This document shows positions 12,601 through 22,118 of a stretch of DNA of 64,000 bases, piece by piece (the stretch's first letter is position 1; each line of letters begins with the position of its first letter). The position numbers and the translations under genes are program-made. The notes under the pieces are model-generated. The model was given only the letters and a program-made list of their open reading frames with translations. It searched no databases and had not been told where the DNA came from. This DNA comes from Pleurodeles waltl. Its lineage: Eukaryota; Chordata; Amphibia; Caudata; Salamandridae. The stretch is taken from the NCBI RefSeq assembly GCF_031143425.1, contig NC_090437.1:1178656863-1178720862 (forward strand), written 5' to 3'.

Positions 12601-15297
12601 TGTTAGAAATGTGGTCTTTGGTTGGCAGTCAGGTTACCCCCTGACCAAGCAAGAACCCTCACTCTAGTCAGGGTAAAAGAGAATCACCCTCAGCTAACCC
12701 TCGCTCATCCCCTTGGTGGCTTGGCACGAAGAGTAGGCTTGACTTCAGAGTGCTAGGTGTAAAGTATTTGTACCAACACACACAGTACCTTAATGAAAAC
12801 ACTACAAAATGACACAACACAGGTTTAGAAAAATAGAAAAAATTTATTTAAACTAAACAAAACCAAAATGACAAAAATCCACCTTACACAAGTCAAGTTA
12901 TCAATTAAAAAACAAAGAGTCTTCATGTAATTTTAAACACAACGCTAACGCTGTTAGCGTAGAAATGTACCTGGGAGCGTCAAAAATAACCCTGCACTGG
13001 TGAGTGTGCGTGAAAAGGGGCTTACGATGCGTCAATATCAATCACGAACAAGACTGTTCGTTGTTTCTCCTTCAGTCGGGTCGGCGTGCATCGTTTCTTC
13101 TCTCCACAGTAAAGTGATGCATCGATTCGAACAGCACTCTCGGGTCCAGGCAGGCCTTGTGTCATTTTTACATGCCCTGCGATGTTTGCGTCAGAAATCC
13201 GCACAATGATCCGAAAACCATGCAGCGCGGGTTGCGATCTCACCAGCCTCCGTCAGCGATGCTGCATGTAGTTTCTCCAGCCGCGTGGGTCAATCTTCCA
13301 GCCGTGCTGCAGGCAAGCATTGATTTTCAGCCATGAAGCCAGTGTTGCGTCGATTTTTCAGCAGCATCTCGGAGTTGTGTCAATATTTTCCCCGCAAGGC
13401 GGTCTGTGCGTGGATTTCTGTCTCTTGTTCTTCCAGCTTCTCCTTTCAGGGTCCCAGGAATTGGATGGGCACGACTTGGCAGAGTCTCCAATTGCTGGCA
13501 GAGAGAAGTCTTTGCTGTCCCTGAGACTTCAAACAACAGGAGGCAAGCTCTAATTCAAGCCCTTGGTGAGTTCTTTACAAGAAGGAAGGCACACAAAGTC
13601 CAGTCTATGTCCTCTGGCACAGGCAGAAGCAGCAGCTGCAGAATAGCTCCACAAAGCACTGTCACAGGCAGGGCAGCTCTTCTTCCTCAGCTCTTCTCCA
13701 GGTAGAGATTCCTCTTGGTTTCCAGAAGTGATCTAAAGTCTGTGGTTTAGGGTGCCTTTCTTATACCCATTTTGCCCTTTGAAGTAGGCTTACTTCAAAG
13801 AAAAGTCTCTTTTGTTTGTGAAATCCTGCCTTGCCCAGGCCAGGCCCCAGACACACACCAGGTTGGAGACCGCTTTGTGTGAGGGCAGGCACAGCCCTCC
13901 TAGCACAGATGGCTCATCAGGAAATGCAGACTACACCCCAGCTCTCTTTGTGTCACTGTCTAGTGAGAGGTGCAACCAGTCCAACTTTCAAACTGACCGA
14001 GACAGGGAATACACAAACAGGCAGAGTCACAGAAGTGGTTTAAGCAAGAAAATGCTCACTTTCTAAAAGTGGCATTTTCAAACACACAGGGCCTCATTCC
14101 AACCTGGTGGTCATGGACCGCCAGGTTGGAGGGACACGGAAGCACCGACAGTCTGGCGGTGCTTCAATGCCCATTCTGACCGCGGCAGTAAAGCCGCGGT
14201 CAGAAAAGGGGATCCGGCGGTTTCCCGCCGGAATACCCCTGCATGGGCTGAATCTCCATGGCGGCACTGCTTGCAGATTTTTACCGCCAGGAACAGGATG
14301 GCGGGAATGGGTGTCGTGGGGCCCCTGGGGGCCCCTGCACTGCCCATGCCACTGGCATGGGCAGTGCAGGGGCCCCCTAACAGGGCCCCATAAAGATTTT
14401 CACTGTCTGCATTGCAGACAGTGAAAATCACGACGGGTGCTACTGCACCCGTCGCACCCCTGCAACTTCGCTGGCTCCATTCGGAGCCGACTTCCTTGTT
14501 GCAGGGCCTTTCCCGATGAGCCGGCGGGCGCTCTTTTGGCGGTCGCCCACCAGCCAAGCGGGAAAGCCAGAATGGCATCCGCGGTCTTCTGAATGACCCT
14601 CACAGTCCTAAAATCAACTTTACTAAAATTTTAAATTGTGAGCTTAGAGACCTCAAACTCCATATATCTATTTGCTCCCAAGGGGAATCTACACTTTAAT
14701 CATATTTAAAGGTAGCCCCCATGTTAACCTATGAGAGGGACAGGCCTTGCAACAGTGAAAAACGAATTTAGCAGTAGTTCACTGTCAGAACATATAAAAC
14801 ACATTACTATATGTCCTACCTTAACCATACAGTGCATCCTGCTCTTGGGGCTACCTAGGGCCTACCTTAGGTGTGCCTTACATGTACGAAAAGGGAAGGG
14901 TTAGGCCTGGCAAGTGGGTACACTTGCCAAGCCGAATTTACAGTTTAAAATTGCACACACAGACAATGCAGTGGAAGGTCTGAGACATGTTTACAGTGCT
15001 ACTAATGTGGGTGGCACAACCAGAGCTGCAGGCCCACTGGTAGCATTTGATTTACAGGCCCTGGGCACCTCTAGTGCACTGTACTAGGGACTTACCAGTA
15101 AATTAAATATGCCAATCATGGATGAAACAATTACATACTCATTTTGTATAGGAGCACTTGCACTTTAGCACTGATAAGCAGTGGTAAAGTGCCCAGAGTA
15201 ACAAAAACAGCATAAATAGAGTCCAGCACACATCAAGAACCTGGGAAACAGGGTCAAAAAGTTAAGGGAGACCACGCCAAGGATGAAAAGTCTAACC
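12601..15297 (-). mobile_element. Solo LTR A, about 2.2 kb without its nested insert
   Basis: The low end reads TGTTAGAAATG and the high end AAAAGTCTAAC, so the termini form the TGTTAG...CTAACA inverted pair typical of LTRs; the final CA has decayed to CC. Flanking pentamers TGGAG (12596-12600) and TAGAG (15298-15302) match at four of five positions, consistent with a 5-bp integrase duplication. It aligns along its length with LTR B (45581-47445). It lacks B's two internal MITEs, and B lacks the insert at 14088-14600. No internal gag or pol lies next to it, so it is a solo LTR. Minus orientation is my inference. Confidence 0.8.
14088..14600. mobile_element. GC-rich hairpin-chain MITE, copy b
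   Basis: It sits inside LTR A, between CAC at 14085-14087 and CAC at 14601-14603. LTR B (around 46665-46690) preserves the corresponding empty site, which proves insertion. The ends are AGGGCCTCATTCCAACCTGG and, on the minus strand, AGGGTCATTCAGAAGACCGC. Internal hairpins include the 21-bp-class stem GCACTGCCCATGCC/GGCATGGGCAGTGC, TTTTCACTGTCTGC with its complement, CGACGGGTGC/GCACCCGTCG, CCCTGCAAC/GTTGCAGGG and CCCGCTTGGC/GCTCATCGGG-type arms. No coding capacity. Confidence 0.9.
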
Positions 15298-15479
15298 TAG
15301 AGCATTTAACTTTGTTTACTACATTTCAAATTAAGGGGGAACGTAGGTTGTATTTTGTAGCTGGTAGCAATTTTTTTGGTCAAGTAGAGATATGTAACAA
15401 GTGCTTGGGTGTGGCACTTGTGGCTTTACTTCTGCATACGTTTTTAGTAATATTTTATTTGGAAGATGTTAATTTAACT
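15298..15479. other. Short unassigned stretch
   Basis: T-rich sequence between LTR A and LINE remains. An open frame runs through it, but I recognise no domain. Confidence 0.4.
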
Positions 15480-16530
15480 TTAACTGCTAGTTATTCTAAA
15501 TTGGAGAGACTTGCAGCTGGCAGGTCAGGAACTGGACCAATGGGCCCTGATGGACCTTTCCCAAATCCTGACCTTATTGTGGACCATTAAGCCAGGATCC
15601 CCTTTAGATCCTTTCCATCTGTCCAAGTTAAGCCTTTTAGATCCTGAGGTACTTTAAAGATTGTTTGAAGTACTCAATTTCTCACTGTAAGTGGGATGCA
15701 TCCCGGAGGCCTGGAAACCTGCTATGATTCTTCCTCTCTTAAAAAACCCCAGTCTTGACCCCACTATCTGGGCTAGCTTTAGACCAATGTCCATGCTGTC
15801 CATCCTTGTGAAGGTCTTGGAAAAACATGTCACTGTACAGCTAACAGCATTAATTGAAAATCATAATAATGGTTTTCATCCATTGAAGTCTGGCTTCCGG
15901 GCAGGACGCAGTAAAGAATCCACTCTCCTGGGCATCACAGAACATCTCAGATGGATCCTGGATTGGCCAATCTAATTTTACTTGATCTCAGTGGGCATTT
16001 GATACTGTGTCCCATTCTATTCTCTGGGGAGGCTAGCACCTCTGGGGATGCAAGCCACAGTGCTAGCCTGGCTTTCCTCATTTCAGGAGAACCACTCTTT
16101 TCAGGTTTTTTTCCGGTAGTATGCGATCTAAGGTTCATGCATTGAAACAAGGTGTTCCTCAGCGGTTCAGGTTTGGGACAGATGCTTTTTAACATCTATG
16201 CCAGATCCCTTGCAGAGTTTTGTGGAGAGCTGTGGTGTCACCATGTTCTCGTATGCGGATGACACTCAAATCATTTTCACTTTGTCGTCCACACTTGAAA
16301 ATAGCACAAGCACCCTACAGCTAGGCTTGAGCAGGATCTCTACGTGGATGGGTTCGAAATCTCTCAAGTTGAATGGAGAGAAGACTGAGGTTTATGGTCC
16401 TGGCTAAGAATCCCCAATTATGGGGCCTTCAGCATTGGCCAGATTGTTTGGGCCACCTTCCGGACATTTCAGCACAGGTAAAGTATCTTGGCTTCTGGTT
16501 AGATGCAAAGCTATCACCAAGGTAAATAGG
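15480..16530 (+). pseudogene. L2/CR1-like LINE reverse transcriptase fragment
   Basis: Broken frames show reverse-transcriptase blocks in order. CIPEAWKPAMILPLLKNPSL (from 15694) and FRPMSMLSILVKVLEKHV correspond to the YRPISLLP-KVLEK block, followed by KSGFRAGRSKESTLLGITEH (HSTETALL-type block). The active-site block is FSYADDTQIIF (about 16231-16263), followed by WMGSKSLKLNGEKTEV. The YADD Asp pair is intact. The endonuclease and 3-prime end are missing, and stops and frame changes separate the blocks, so it is a truncated dead copy. L2/CR1 is the best clade by block style; a closer clade needs alignment. Confidence 0.85.
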
Positions 16531-16544
16531 TAGCTTCTACCTCC

Positions 16545-17020
16545 TTTGCAGTTCTGTGTTGCTAAAGTCACCCTAAGTGGCCAGGGTATGCCCCGATGTA
16601 GGGGGTCTTGCTTACTGAGCCACTGCATTCAAGCCAGTCTGGCTGATGAGGTGCAATACCCCAAACTGGTCCCAGGATGCTTGTTTCCATCCCAGGGAAA
16701 ACCTAGCCTAACAGTTTGGGCTTGACTGTTCCTAGGGGGAGTAGGGTCAAGATTGATGTGCATATGGCCGGATCCAAACTGGAGTGGCATGATGAGCAAA
16801 GGAACAATGGATTAAACCCAAATCTGTGACTGGGGGTAAGTGTTTGAAAAGTTTCAGCACTCTGTCCATCATCCCTTTGTGTTGCTAAAGTCACCTTAAG
16901 TGGCCAGGGTATGCCCAGATGTGGGCCCCTTGTTCACTGTGACTCTGAATTCAAGCTAGCCTGGCTGATGAGGTCCAGGGAGGACCTGGGGTGAGTGTTT
17001 GAAAAGTCCATCATCCTGTT
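16545..17020. repeat. Tandem repeat of about 323 bp with hammerhead-like cores
   Basis: TGTGTTGCTAAAGTCACC starts at 16555 and again, with near identity, at 16878 (spacing 323). GGCTGATGAGGT recurs at 16641 and 16963 (spacing 322). The shared block also contains AAGTGGCCAGGGTATGCCC. The second unit is internally shortened: after CTGATGAGGTCC it jumps to the GTGTTTGAAAAG end of the unit. Newt satellite 2 is known to be a repeat of about 330 bp carrying a hammerhead ribozyme. The CTGATGA cores here invite that comparison, but the GAAA core element is damaged in both units. Confidence 0.65.
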
Positions 17021-17030
17021 GTCTTGTTAA

Positions 17031-17764
17031 GGCAAGGGAAGGTCAACTTTCTAAAGGTGGCATTTACAGAATTCTAATTTAAAATTCGACTTCACCATAT
17101 GTTAAGATTTTAAATTTGGATTCCAGAGACACCAAACATGAACTAGTCATCTCTTCCCATTTGGAAATTACACTTATAAAATGGAATAAGGCAACTCCAA
17201 TATTATCCTATGGGAGAGATGGGCTTTGCAGTAATGAAAAACAAATGTAAGAGTTTTTCACGTCCATGTAAAACTTAAAAGTACATGCCCTGCTTTTTAA
17301 ATGCATTGCACCCTGACCTCTGGGCTGTGTAGGGCTGATGCTAAGTGTGTCTTACATGTAATAAAAAGAAAGACTTGGGCCAAGAAACAGGTTTATTTTG
17401 CCAGGTCGAAATTGCAGTTTGAAAGTGCACCCACATGCTTTGCAAATGGAAGACCTGAGACATGGCTAAAGGGCTACTGAAGTGGGTGGCTCATTCAGTG
17501 TTGCAGGCCCACTAGCAGCATTTCCTTTACAGGCCCTGGGCATATGTAGTTTCACTTTAAAAGAGACTTATAAGTACATTAAATGTGCCAATTGGGTATA
17601 AACCGATATTACCATTTTTAGTGGAGAGAGTGCAAACACTTTAGCAGTGGTTAGCAGTGATAAAATGCACAGAGCCCTAAGGGCAGCAAATACGAGGTCA
17701 GAAACAATGGAGGAGGAAGACAGAAGTTGGGGGGAAGACCACCCTAAGGCTGACAGGTCTAATA
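17031..17764 (-). repeat. LTR fragment D, same superfamily as LTR A
   Basis: Matches the high-coordinate half of LTRs A and F: CTTTCTAAAGGTGGCATT, then the milestone CTATGGGAGAGATGGGC, a block around GGCCCACTAGCAGCATTT, and a terminus GGTCTAATA at 17764 corresponding to GTCTAACA. The low-coordinate half is missing. Confidence 0.6.
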
Positions 17765-18199
17765 GCAATGGTTGTATTCTTTTGTGGATGTGTTTGGATT
17801 AACATGTTTCTACCTAAACCATTCCTTTCTCCTCCCTAAACCACACCCATTTAGTAACAAATAATCCCCACCTTCCAGCCACACCCTGTCCCTCTTATAT
17901 TTACTTTTAAAATACTTTGCTGAGCTCTCCGCAATCGGAGCAGATCTCTGCATAGAAGGACATGAGAAGTGGAGAGCTTCTCATGCAACATTATCTAGTA
18001 TTTCTACTATTGTAGTACTGCTAAACACACTATGAAGTGCAATATGTGAATAGGCTCCATAACGTTTAACACTTTCCTAAATAAATTAAAGAATGGCTTT
18101 TTTAATTATTGTTTAAGTATTATTTATTAATTAAAATAAAATATGTAAATATCGTATGAATCCAGAGATGTTTATTTTGATGAGTTAACATGCCAAAAA
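17765..18199. other. Unassigned AT-rich spacer
   Basis: Very AT-rich (especially 18070-18200), no recognisable gene or terminus. Confidence 0.5.
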
Positions 18200-18960
18200 T
18201 GTTAATTTATTAGGGTAGGGAGGCAGGAATTCCAAACACCTCTGAGAGTGGAAACCTCCAGAACCTTCACCTACTTCAAAGCTGACACCAAGTGTAAATA
18301 TTTGAACCTCAGACCTAACTCTTCAGTACATCTCTGGAACTGTGGATACTACAGCAGAAGGCTTGCTGTGCTCCTTTGCTGCCAGAAGGACTGCTACTTT
18401 GCTGCCTCTGCTGCCCTTCTTGCTGAGAAGGAAGATTGGACCAGCACCCTTTATCCCAAGCTGAAGTGACTCCAAGGGTCAGCTAACTGACTTGCTGTTC
18501 TGAGCTACAGGGACATAACAAGCTTCAGAGTCCTCCTACATCTGCCCAGCTGAACTGCTACCTAGACCTGCAACTGGACCTGCCTGGGCACAGCTGTCCT
18601 CTGCTTTAATTAGTTCTTGAACCCCAAGAGGTTCCCCTCAGGTCCTGGACCCTTAGTGTGTTGAGCTCCCTCTCCAAGAAAAAGAGAAGTCCTGAATTTT
18701 TGCACACTTCACACCCAAGAATGGGCCCTTTCGCACCAAGATCATGCCACATGTGCCACCCTTCAATGAGAAACTCGGTGATCCAGATTCTTCACTGCAC
18801 AGCGACAGACAGTGACGACCGGCAACATGAGATCTACACTTTGTGGCACTGTATCAACAGCCTGCAGTGACCACCAAAACAAATCTCTAGCAAAACTGTC
18901 TGCGAAGACCAACAGAATCTGTGGACTACAGTGATGATCGTCTGCGCACTACATTGAAGA
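18200..18960. repeat. Unclassified dispersed repeat, first copy
   Basis: A stretch of several hundred bases resembles 25900-26420. Both have CACTTCAAAG/CTACTTCAAAG followed by GCTG(G)CACCA, then CTCTTCAGTACA/CTCTTTAGTACA, runs of short GCTGCT/CTTTGCT words, and CTGAGCTACAGGGA/CTGAACTACAGGGATGCAAC. Because both copies abut LTR fragments of the A family, this may be an internal or leader part of that retroelement. No domain is readable. Confidence 0.5.
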
Positions 18961-19080
18961 CCATCCATGACATTCTCCCTGCTCCTCATGCCCCCTACAC
19001 CGGGAACAGAACTATTCGTGTTGGACTTTTGAAGGTAAATCTTTCAGCAGGAAACTCAGCACTCTCCTACTGCCACCATG

Positions 19081-19540
19081 GGTGCACCGTATTTAAAATA
19101 CGGTGCACCATAGTGCAGGTTAGCAGGCACTAGTGTCAGAATTTTTTATGCTGTTGATGTACTGTTCAGGGTTAGTGCCAAAAGTTTGGAGCTAACCCTG
19201 AACAGTACATAGGGGCCTATTGTAACCAATGGTGTTCCACCTTTTAAAGCCTGCTTTGAGCAGGCGTTAAAATTGCTCAAAGAAATGGCAAAAATAAATC
19301 TTTTAGATTTCTTTGCACCATTTTTTCGGCCCCCCTAATGGGGGAATTCCCCTCCTTGAATATAATATGCCTGGTGCAGGTATATTGTGGCACAAAGGGT
19401 TACAAATTAGCACAATGCTTGCATTGTGCCACCTTGTAAATATGGTGCATCGATTTTGGCCTTGTTGGGCCACATTAGCGTAAACCGAAAATTATGCTAA
19501 TGCGGCGCATGGAGGCACTAGGCCCTCTTAATTCTGGGCT
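19081..19540. repeat. Second type of hairpin-chain repeat
   Basis: A different, less GC-rich element made of successive fold-backs. These are GGTGCACCGTATTT and its complement (19081-19109), a 19-bp perfect stem ATGTACTGTTCAGGGTTAG at 19157-19175 with 19192-19210, CCTGCT/AGCAGG near 19250, GCACAATGC/GCATTGTGC at 19410-19429, and CATTAGCGTAA/TTATGCTAATG at 19473-19502. GCGGCGCA follows. Termini are not clear, and GGCCCTC at about 19531 could be one end. It shares no obvious sequence with the GC-rich family but has the same architecture. Confidence 0.65.
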
Positions 19541-19639
19541 TGGTCCTTGTATCTAGGCCGTGCTTTACCACGTTTCTCCGGAACTTGTCTCGGGCTCCCA
19601 CAACCAGATAACTACGAGCAGCCATTTGTGCTTTTAGGT

Positions 19640-19990
19640 GTTATTTTTACCATAAATCTTTAAAATTACATATCTCCCTTTTTGCCCATTGGACGTCTGT
19701 CAATTTGGTCTCAAGTACTTTATTAAATTCTACTCTATTTTTCTTAATTGATGTGGGGTTTTTCTTGTGTTGTGTTTACACATTATTACTGTTTGAAGTG
19801 TTGCATAAATAGTTTACACATGGCCTCTAAGATGGGCCTGACTGCTTTTGTTCCAAGCCACCAGAGAGTTAATCACAGGTTAGTTTGGAATTCGCTTGTG
19901 ACTTCACCCTGACAGGAACTGTGGTTGCTGCTTTAGAAGACTTTCGCCCTCGTCAACCAGTAACCCAATTTGCTAATTGAGGAGATTTTC
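19640..19990 (+). repeat. LTR fragment of the A superfamily, plus orientation
   Basis: Reads as the reverse complement of the first few hundred bases of LTR A. Examples are the block ending TAGTTTACACATGGCCTCTAAG, CCAAGCCACCAGAGAG, CACCCTGACAGGAACTGTGG and AACCAGTAACCC. It lies back to back with the oppositely oriented fragment E. Confidence 0.55.
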
Positions 19991-19999
19991 ACTGCTTGC

Positions 20000-21120
20000 A
20001 CAAGTAAAATGTAAACCCACATATCCTTCTTTTTCAGTACAATGCACCCTGCCCTGTGAGCCCTTAGGGCCTACCATAGGTGTGACCTACAGTTATTAAA
20101 AATGAATATTTAGGCCTGCCAAAATGTTTAGTTTGCCAGGTTGAAATAGCAGTTTAAAACTGCACTACAGGCTGCCATGGCAGATCTGAGACATATTTTA
20201 AAGGGCTATTTTAGTGGATGGCACAATGGGGGTCATTCTGACCTTGGCGGTCCATGACCGCCATGGCGGAGTGCGGCGGAAGCACCGCCAACAGGCTGGC
20301 GGTGCTTCCTGGGCGATTCTGACTGCGGCGGTAAAGCCGTGGTCGGAAAAGGGGAGCCAGCGGTTTCCCGCCGGTTTCCCGCTAACCCAGGGAACCCGCC
20401 ATGGCGGTGCTGCTTGCAGCACCGCCATGGGGATTCCGACCCCCTTCCCGCCAGCCTGTTTCTGGCGGTGTCCACCGCCAGAACCAGGCTGGCGGGAACG
20501 GGTGCCGTGGGGCCCCTGGGGGCCCCTGCACTGCCCATGCCACTGGCATGGGCAGTGCAGGGGCCCCCTAACAGGGCCCCACAAAGATTTTCACTGTCTG
20601 CTTAGCAGACAGTGAAAATCGCGACGGGTGCCACTGCACCCGTCGCACCCCTTCAACTCCGCCGGCTCCATTCCGAGCCGGCTTCATTGTTGAAGGGGCT
20701 GTCCCGCTGGGCCGGCCGGCGGTCTTCTGGCGGTCGCCCGCCGGCCCAGCGGGAAAGCCGGAATGGCGGCCGCGGTCTTTTGACCGCGGTGCGGTCTTTC
20801 GGCGGGAACCGCTTGGCGGGCGGCGACCGCCGACCGCCGCGGTCAGAATGACCGCCAATGTGTGCTGCAGGCCCATTAGCAGCATTTAATTTATAGGCCC
20901 TGTGTACCTGTACTACCTTTACTAGGTATTTACAAGTAAATTAAATGCACCAATAAGGTGGATGCTAAGTGTACCATTTTATAGGGAGAGAGAACAAGCA
21001 CTTTACGACCGGTAAGCAGGAAAAAAGTTCACAGAGTCCTAATGCCAACAAAAACGGGTTTACAACAGAAGGCACAAATCTTGGGGAGAGCATACAAAAA
21101 GGGCCAGGTCAGGTCCAACA
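20000..21120 (-). repeat. LTR fragment E, with nested hairpin-chain element
   Basis: The flanks of the nested element align with the high half of LTR A: ACAATGCACCCTGCCCTG, GGCCTACCATAGGTGTG, GCAGGCCCATTAGCAGCATTT, AAGCACTTTACGACCGGTAAG, and a terminus GGTCCAACA at 21120. Excluding the insert (20228-20856), about 490 bases of LTR remain. Confidence 0.65.
20228..20856. mobile_element. GC-rich hairpin-chain MITE, copy c (best-preserved)
   Basis: Inserted in LTR fragment E with AAT duplicated (20225-20227 and 20857-20859). Ends: GGGGGTCATTCTGACCTTGG and, on the minus strand, GGCGGTCATTCTGACCGCGG. The interior is a near-continuous series of hairpins: 20246-20262; 20278-20309 (GCACCGCC stem); 20399-20430 (15-bp perfect arms, 2-nt loop); 20447-20496; 20519-20567 (23-bp arms, 3-nt loop); 20586-20620 (16-bp arms, 3-nt loop); 20621-20646 (11-bp arms); 20648-20698 (nested double stem); about 20703-20752; and 20769-20788. 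No coding capacity; the open frames across it come from GC-rich palindromes. Confidence 0.92.
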
Positions 21121-21433
21121 CTCAAGTGATTTGGGGAGAAGTTAGCTCCTCTCCAATCCCTTGCATTCCTCACCTGTCTCTTGAGCACAATACATGGCAC
21201 TCTTTGGGCACTCTTCAGAGAAGAACACTGCTTGCTTTTCCCTTGATGTGCTGCTAATTGAAATGACATTGTCTGGCTGCTCGTCCCTGTACTACTACCT
21301 ATTGCTCTATTTGATACAGTTCTGACTTACACACAGCTTTACAAATTTCCAGTTAAGGAAGGCAATATATCTTCTTTGGTATTATACTTCATTGCCAATG
21401 AAAAAGCGTGAAATACTGCAAGTTGAGCTAACA
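21121..21433. other. Unassigned spacer
   Basis: No recognisable gene or repeat terminus between LTR fragment E and the hAT element. Confidence 0.5.
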
Positions 21434-21441
21434 AACTAGAG

Positions 21442-22110
21442 CAGCGCTTACCATACATTTTAGATCTACAACCCATTTTGTAGAATGACAAACTAGCTTT
21501 AATGAAGGTGAAGCCTAAAGCGTCATGTGGCAGTGTACTGTTATTTACTGACAGTACAATGTCAATTGAAATGGTCACTGAATTAACACAGACGTACAGT
21601 TGTACTTATAAAACTATATTGCACATGAATGCTCTTGTGTGGAAAACTGGTTTCAGTGAATATTTATCATTTGTGCATCATCAAGTAAAGTGTATTGATG
21701 TTTTGATCTTTTAAAATCTTTGTTTCCGACACTTCAGAATTACAAAAAATGTGAATTATTTTAGTTTTCCCTAACTGTTGAATGCGTTGCTGCATGTTAA
21801 GAAAATAATATTTCACAGCCTTTACTTTCACATACCCTGTACCCCGGAAAGATACTTACATGATTACTTTAATTTTCTTTCTCTGCAAAGTAAGAGGAAT
21901 TTGGAAATACCAATTCCCTCGATAAAAAATAAGCAGCAATTTGTCAGCACATTTGAGCTCACATTTGAGTTCTCCCTTTGAAGTGTGACACATGGGAAAC
22001 GATAAATACAGAGCTTGAAGCTAACTTAGTTATTGTTTGGACTCTTTAAACGCAACAAAAATCGGCTCAAGACCCACAGTGGGTCGCACCCCACAGTACG
22101 GGAAGCACTG
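21442..22110. mobile_element. Nonautonomous hAT-type DNA transposon
   Basis: The left end CAGCGCTTACCATAC and the right end read on the minus strand, CAGTGCTTCCCGTAC, differ at only three of 15 positions and match the hAT-style CAGTG-TTCCC terminus. The subterminal GACCCACAGTGGGTC near the right end is also typical. Flanking octamers AACTAGAG (21434-21441) and AGCTACAG (22111-22118) match at six of eight positions, consistent with the 8-bp hAT duplication after divergence. No transposase is recognisable in the 669 bp, so it would need a transposase supplied elsewhere. Confidence 0.8.
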
Positions 22111-22118
22111 AGCTACAG

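Noticed and set aside
14107..14578. Arg/Gly/Pro-rich frames across GC-rich elements (also at 9574, 20198 and 50775)
   Set aside because: Both strands stay open because the elements are GC-rich palindromes; the frames are not conserved between copies.
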